Assembly: GCA_019423685.1 (NCBI GenBank)
Contig: JAHZAY010000020.1
Coordinates: forward strand, 1 to 18,177
Direction: 5' to 3'
Length of the DNA: 18,177 bases
Source: Clostridiales bacterium
GTDB lineage: Bacteria > Bacillota > Clostridia > Oscillospirales > Ruminococcaceae
The position numbers were made by a program, and so were the translations under genes. Positions 14,250-18,177 of this stretch are shown here, one piece after another. Positions within the stretch are counted from its first letter, which is position 1, and the number at the start of each line of letters is the position of its first letter. The notes under the pieces were generated by a model, which did not search any database, was not told where the DNA came from, and saw nothing but the letters and a program-made list of their open reading frames with translations.

Positions 14250-15542
14250 ATGGAGCATTTTCGGGAAGAGACAGGCCACCGGCTGCGGATGCTGCTGATG
14301 TCTGCGGCTATTATGATCTTGGTGGCACAGATGGATTTTAACCTCATTATCAGCGGATTTCGCATTTCGCTGGCGATTGTTTTTCTGCCGATCTTTGCCT
14401 TTCTCTCAAAGGGTTTTCCCGTCTTTTCGGTTACCCTAATCGCTGCGCCCGGCATCCTTTTGGTGCGGTGCATCTTTGAATGGCTGCACAGCGGCAGCTT
14501 TATGGCGGCCTTCTTGGACTATTCCCCGGAGATGATGTTTTATCTGGGCTACGGCGCCATGTTTTCGATCTATTCCCACCTGGTGCCGATGCAGCGCTTT
14601 TCCTTTGTGCGCATCCTGCCGCTGATTGGCATTGATACGATATCCAATCTTTTCGAAATGAGCATTCGTCTGGGCCACGATGCGGTTGCGCCCGATGTTC
14701 TGCTCCGGTTGGTGATCGTCGCGCTGGGACGCACCGCAGTGGCGGCCATCTGTCTGGCTTCGCTGGACGCATATGGACTTTTTATCTTGCATCGGGATGA
14801 CCGGCTGCGATACCGCAAGTTGCTGCTCCTGACCTCCCAACTGAAAAGCGAGGTGGTCTGGATGAACAAGAACACCACAAAAATAGAGGAAACTATGTCG
14901 TTTTCTTATGGATTATACAACGAGTTGAGCGCACGGGAGGACGCACAATCCCAAAAGCTCGCACAACGTGCCCTGACGGTGGCAAAAGATATCCATGAGA
15001 TCAAAAAGGAATATTACCTGATTATGAGCGGGATCTCTTCAGCGTTGGAAACGGACCCGGAAGAGAGTGGCATGTGGATGAAAAATATTCTGCAAATTGT
15101 GCAGGACAGCTTGCGCCGCGCCATTGAAAAGGATGGCAGCCGGGTAGGAATAGACATTTCGTTGCAAAAAAATTTCTATACGGACAAGCATTATTACCTG
15201 ATGTCGGTGCTGCGCAATCTCATCACCAATGCTGCGGAGGCCGCCGGAGAAGAAAGCGCCCATGTGCTGGTCGCGCAGAAGGAGGAGGGCGGCGACTGTG
15301 TGCTGACGGTGCACGACAACTGCGGGGGAATTGCCCCGGAATATCTGCCCACAATCTTTGAGCCCGGCTTTTCGACAAAGATCAACTATGAGACCGGAAA
15401 GGTCAGCCGCGGACTGGGGCTGAGCTTGGTGAAGGATATCGTCGAGGAGGAGCTGGGCGGAACCATCTCGGTTGCGTCGGAGAACGGATGCACCGACTTT
15501 GTGATCCGCATTCCCTGGGAAAATGTAGAGGTGAAACGATGA
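14250..15542 (+). CDS. GlnK-like membrane sensor histidine kinase
   Basis: The 430-residue kinase has an N-terminal domain of about five to six membrane helices (about 14-180) and no large extracellular sensor loop. A helical stretch follows with the probable phosphoacceptor His249 in AKDIHEIKKEY. The ATPase has N-box residues in LRNLITNAAEA (321-331), G1 DNCGGI (356-361), F-box IFEPGFSTK (369-377) and G2 RGLGLSLVK (387-395). Its layout and its partner, a GlnL/YcbB-type regulator, suggest the GlnK family, which in Bacillus subtilis senses glutamine. The signal here may differ. The stop overlaps the regulator's ATG (ATGA), so the two are co-translated. The start at 14250 follows AGAGGGG. The family call is good; the ligand is unknown. 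Confidence 0.85.
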   Translation: MEHFREETGHRLRMLLMSAAIMILVAQMDFNLIISGFRISLAIVFLPIFAFLSKGFPVFSVTLIAAPGILLVRCIFEWLHSGSFMAAFLDYSPEMMFYLGYGAMFSIYSHLVPMQRFSFVRILPLIGIDTISNLFEMSIRLGHDAVAPDVLLRLVIVALGRTAVAAICLASLDAYGLFILHRDDRLRYRKLLLLTSQLKSEVVWMNKNTTKIEETMSFSYGLYNELSAREDAQSQKLAQRALTVAKDIHEIKKEYYLIMSGISSALETDPEESGMWMKNILQIVQDSLRRAIEKDGSRVGIDISLQKNFYTDKHYYLMSVLRNLITNAAEAAGEESAHVLVAQKEEGGDCVLTVHDNCGGIAPEYLPTIFEPGFSTKINYETGKVSRGLGLSLVKDIVEEELGGTISVASENGCTDFVIRIPWENVEVKR

Positions 15543-16414
15543 AATTTTATCTGATTGACGATGACAGGAGCGTCTGCAACATTCTGAAAATTATCATCCA
15601 GCAAAAGAAATTGGGAGAGGTGTGCGGTATGGCCTCCAATGGTGTGGATGCACTGGAGGATCTGAAGTTTATCCAGCCGGACATCGTCATAGTGGATTTG
15701 CTGATGCCGGTGATGGACGGCATCCACTTTGTGCGCAAGGCGAAGGAACTGTACCCCGATATCACCTATGTCATGCTCTCACAGGTCAGCAGCAAGGAGA
15801 TGGTTGCCCAGGCGTATGAGTGCGGCGTCACCTTCTTTTTGAATAAACCGGTCAACGGCGTGGAGGTGGTGCGGGTGCTCGGAAATGTCGCCGATGCCAT
15901 CCAGATGAAGCGCACCTTCCAACAGATGCAGTCGCTGTTTTTGAAGGGAAATCCCGCCGAAACCGAGGGCGCGGTCATCCCACAGCTGCATCTGACCAGC
16001 GAGCAGCAGGAGGAAAAACCGCACATCAAGCGGGTCCGCTCTGTTTTACAAAAGCTGGGAATTATCGGTGAGAACGGCGCTGCCGATATCATCACTCTCG
16101 TGGACTACATGATAGAGGAAGGGTCCGAGACGGGCAAGTTTACCGTTTCGCAGCTTTGTGCCAAATTTAGCCCCAGCAATGCAAAGTCGATGGAACAGCG
16201 CATCCGACGGGCGGTAAATGCAGGGCTTACCAATCTGGCCAACATGGGATTGGAAGATTACACCAACGATACCTTCCAGGATCTGGCCGGTTCCCTGTAC
16301 AGCTTTGAGCAAATTCGCAGAGAGATGGACTTTATTCGCGGCAAGTCCAGCAGCCACGGCAAGGTGTCCCTCAAGAGCTTTTTAAATTCCCTCATCTTTT
16401 ACTGTGCAAACTAG
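15539..16414 (+). CDS. GlnL (YcbB)-like response regulator
   Basis: The 291-residue protein begins with a receiver domain (1 to about 122): acidic pocket D7-D8-D9, phosphoacceptor Asp53 (IVDLLMP), Ser81 and Lys103 (NKP). After a linker it has a YcbB-type DNA-binding domain (about 160-285), including KRVRSVLQKLGIIGENG and the MEQRIRRAVNAGLTNLANMGLEDY helices typical of GlnL. The receiver's MLSQVSSKEMVAQAYECG stretch also follows B. subtilis GlnL, which activates glutaminase/glutamine-transporter genes. The ATG at 15539 overlaps the kinase stop by four bases and follows GAGGTGAAAC. A likely target is the PTS_EIIC_2 gene downstream, whose spacer has TTTTGT repeats; this is inferred. Confidence 0.9.
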   Translation: MKFYLIDDDRSVCNILKIIIQQKKLGEVCGMASNGVDALEDLKFIQPDIVIVDLLMPVMDGIHFVRKAKELYPDITYVMLSQVSSKEMVAQAYECGVTFFLNKPVNGVEVVRVLGNVADAIQMKRTFQQMQSLFLKGNPAETEGAVIPQLHLTSEQQEEKPHIKRVRSVLQKLGIIGENGAADIITLVDYMIEEGSETGKFTVSQLCAKFSPSNAKSMEQRIRRAVNAGLTNLANMGLEDYTNDTFQDLAGSLYSFEQIRREMDFIRGKSSSHGKVSLKSFLNSLIFYCAN

Positions 16415-16430
16415 TACGATATGTTGTGTT

Positions 16431-16464
16431 AGACCCGGCAGGATGCTTCCTGCCGGGCTTTTTG
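16431..16464 (+). terminator. Terminator of the two-component operon
   Basis: CCCGGCAGG (16434-16442) and CCTGCCGGG (16449-16457) enclose ATGCTT, followed by C and five T. It separates the kinase/regulator transcript from the transporter gene. Confidence 0.92.
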
Positions 16465-16929
16465 TATGCTTTTGCAATCTGAAAAGCTGGAATTTCCTTT
16501 CAGAAATGTTTTATAGGACGAATAATTAGAAAATCTATTGTACTTTAAAAACAAATTGATCTGATAATCAAACAAGATATAAGGCGTTGTCTCAAGAAAA
16601 AACGTATCTTTTTCCTGAAGAAAGGGTAAAATAAAAAGAGGCAATACCTAAGATGTTGAAAGATTTTTATACAATTTGACACGGCACGTGTTTTTAAGAG
16701 ACAAGAAAAAAGCAAATTTTGTTGTGGGATACGTTTAATTTTGTGCGATATAAGTAAACAAGATGAACAAAGTTGCTTTTTTTCGCTTTTTTGACAAAAA
16801 AATTCCTGTAACTTTTTGAAGTTTTTGCAAACCCAGCCCTATAATCAAGGTATCATCAATCGAACAAAGTACCCCCGCAAACGGGCGGCGGGGAAAAAGG
16901 GTAAGTTTTTATATGGAGGTTTTTGCACT
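16465..16929 (+). promoter_or_regulatory. AT-rich regulatory spacer and promoter of the EIIC gene
   Basis: No gene is supported in this spacer. A promoter is visible near the 3' end: TTGAAG (16816-16821), 18 bases, TATAAT (16840-16845), giving a leader of about 80 nt to the ATG at 16930. Upstream, TTTTGT occurs at 16717-16722 and 16739-16744, exactly 22 bp (two helical turns) apart, each preceded by AA. ACAAAA, the reverse form, lies at about 16792-16798. The palindrome CACGTG is at about 16686. As I recall, B. subtilis GlnL binds a direct repeat of TTTTGT, so these are candidate sites for the neighbouring regulator. Confidence 0.5.
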
Positions 16930-17985
16930 ATGATGACCATCTTAGCCGGAGTAGGCTTCCTGCTCCTCACATTGGCAGTATTTTCGCTGTTCAGCTTGAA
17001 ATTCCCAAAGGGCAGCCAAGCGATGTCTGGAATGGCAAACGCAGCAGTCGCTTCCTTTTTGGTGGAGGCGGTACACAAATACATTACAGGTGACCTGCTG
17101 GGCATCTCGTTCTTGGCAGAGGTCGGCGCCACTGCCGGCAGCATGGGCGGCGTAGCAGCGGGCGTCATGGTTCCGATCTGCATGGGTGCAAACCCGGTAT
17201 TCGCAGTAGTTGCCGGCCTTGCCTGCGGCGGCTACGGCATCCTGCCAGGCTTCATTGCCGGTTATGTGGTTGGATTGATTTCCCCTTACATTGAAAAATA
17301 TCTCCCAACCGGACTGGACCTTATCGCCGGCGCTCTGCTCATCGCTCCTGTGTCCCGCCTGATTGCCTTTGCGGTTGATCCGGCTGTCAACACAGTTCTG
17401 GGCGTAATCGGCAGCACCATCACTGCGGCAGCAGAGCAGTCTCCACTGGTTATGGGCTTCCTGCTGGGCGGCATCATGAAGATGATCTGCACCTCTCCTC
17501 TGAGCTCGATGGCTTTGACCGCCATGCTCGGCCTGACCGGCCTGCCGATGGGCATTGCAGCAGTTGCTTGCTTTGGCGGTTCCTTCACCAATGGTATGGT
17601 ATTCCACAAAATGCACTACGGCGACCGCGGCAACGTCATCGCTGTTATGCTTGAGCCTCTGACCCAGGCACACATTGTCACCGCACATCCAATCCCGATC
17701 TTTGTCTCCAACTTCTTTGGCGGCGGCCTGGCCGGCCTTGCAGCGGCAGCCCTGGGCATCGTCAACAATGCTCCTGGCACTGCATCCCCAATTCCTGGCA
17801 TGATCGCTCCGTTCGGCTTTAACCCTGCGGGCAAGGTCGTTCTGGCTCTGGCTTTGGCAGCAGCTGGCGGTCTGCTTGCCGGTTATGTCGGCGGCACCAT
17901 CTTCAGCCGTCTGGAGAATGCGAAAAAAGCTCCCGTTGTATACGGCGATCCGCTTGCAGACAACGAAGAGGTTATCGACGCTTAA
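16930..17985 (+). CDS. PTS_EIIC_2-family membrane transporter (PTS subunit IIC-like)
   Basis: From the ATG at 16930, ten bases after GGAGG, the product is 351 residues of almost continuous hydrophobic, Gly/Ala-rich membrane helices (about eight to ten). Conserved-looking stretches include GATAGSMGGVAAG, CTSPLSSMALTAMLGL, SFTNGMVFHKMHYGDRGNV and EPLTQAHIVTAHPIP, with a short acidic tail. This fits the PTS_EIIC_2 family, stand-alone IIC-like proteins annotated as sugar permeases whose substrates are mostly unproven. No IIA, IIB or sugar enzyme lies nearby. An upstream in-frame TTG (16816) would start before the promoter -10 box and is rejected. Its position after a GlnKL-like pair suggests control by that system. 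Codon choice is strongly biased, hinting at high expression. Confidence 0.75.
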   Translation: MMTILAGVGFLLLTLAVFSLFSLKFPKGSQAMSGMANAAVASFLVEAVHKYITGDLLGISFLAEVGATAGSMGGVAAGVMVPICMGANPVFAVVAGLACGGYGILPGFIAGYVVGLISPYIEKYLPTGLDLIAGALLIAPVSRLIAFAVDPAVNTVLGVIGSTITAAAEQSPLVMGFLLGGIMKMICTSPLSSMALTAMLGLTGLPMGIAAVACFGGSFTNGMVFHKMHYGDRGNVIAVMLEPLTQAHIVTAHPIPIFVSNFFGGGLAGLAAAALGIVNNAPGTASPIPGMIAPFGFNPAGKVVLALALAAAGGLLAGYVGGTIFSRLENAKKAPVVYGDPLADNEEVIDA

Positions 17986-18086
17986 GATTTTGTGTCAATT
18001 CCTTTTAAAGTGCGCTGCACATCATCAACCTACGAAATCTTCGATGCATAAAAGCATTTCCCAATTTCTTATAAAACACAAGACGA

Positions 18087-18128
18087 AAGCAGAAGGACAA
18101 GCCAAGAGGCTTGTCCTTCTGCTTTTTT
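18087..18128 (+). terminator. Strong terminator after the EIIC gene
   Basis: A 17-bp perfect stem, AAGCAGAAGGACAAGCC (18087-18103) with GGCTTGTCCTTCTGCTT (18108-18124), has the loop AAGA and ends in six T. The flanking A run is short, so it works mainly in the plus direction. Confidence 0.95.
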
Positions 18129-18141
18129 GGCGCCGAAAAGG

Positions 18142-18171
18142 CAAGAAAAACCCCCAGTTCAACTGGGGGTC
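18142..18171 (-). terminator. Hairpin with GTTCAAC centre, terminator for a minus-strand gene beyond the window
   Basis: ACCCCCAGTT-C-AACTGGGGGT (18150-18170) is a perfect palindrome. On the minus strand it is followed by TTTTTCTTGCC, so it probably ends a gene entering from the right. It shares the GTTCAAC centre with the hairpin at 26-48. Confidence 0.75.
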
Positions 18172-18177
18172 AATAAA

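Noticed and set aside
16429..16644. 71-codon minus-strand frame in the spacer after the response regulator
   Set aside because: Its end lies inside the terminator stem, it lacks a ribosome-binding site, and its composition is that of random AT-rich DNA.

Overview
The window looks like chromosomal DNA of a Gram-positive, low-oxygen Firmicute, most likely a gut clostridium of the Oscillospirales/Ruminococcaceae type. The reasons are AGGAGG/AGGTGA ribosome-binding sites, sigma-A-type promoters, T-tailed intrinsic terminators, several TTG starts, a CBS-domain family II pyrophosphatase, a GlnK/GlnL-like two-component system and an Lsa-like ABC-F protein. Genes are moderately GC-rich and the spacers are sharply AT-rich. 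I see no rRNA, tRNA, CRISPR array, transposase or phage gene. The taxonomic call is inference.

Left part (1-2760): a palindromic terminator-like element, then a divergent pair consisting of an unknown 126-aa protein (minus) and a 57-aa ribbon-helix-helix protein (plus), both driven from one AT-rich spacer. A bidirectional terminator separates these from lepA (minus), which encodes the ribosomal back-translocase EF4.

Middle (2885-8965): a minus-strand pair of a LysR regulator and a GT8 glycosyltransferase fused in frame to a NimA-like flavin-binding domain. Divergent from it are two translationally coupled half-transporters that form a heterodimeric ABC exporter with one degenerate ATP site. 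The shared spacer holds a T-N11-A LysR-type dyad over the probable lysR -35 element and a second dyad over the exporter -10 element, so the LysR protein is the obvious candidate regulator of both arms.

Centre-right (9069-12707): a CBS/DRTGG-containing Mn-dependent inorganic pyrophosphatase (minus) and, divergently, an Lsa-type ABC-F ribosome protection protein. The ABC-F gene has a strong promoter far upstream, a six-codon upstream ORF, a 13-bp long-range pairing over that ORF's start codon, an antiterminator candidate and a strong terminator just before the gene. This is the layout of an antibiotic-sensing attenuator and is one of the best finds here.

Right part (12708-18177): a cytoplasmic-looking DUF4397 protein with a proline-rich repeated N-terminus; an array of about seven 50-51-bp repeats whose hairpin arms vary in a compensating way, capped by a 14-bp perfect hairpin; a GlnK/GlnL-like kinase and regulator overlapping by ATGA; and a PTS_EIIC_2-family membrane protein behind a 515-bp AT-rich regulatory spacer. 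The two-component system probably controls that transporter. The window ends in two strong hairpins, the last sharing a GTTCAAC centre with the one at the left edge.
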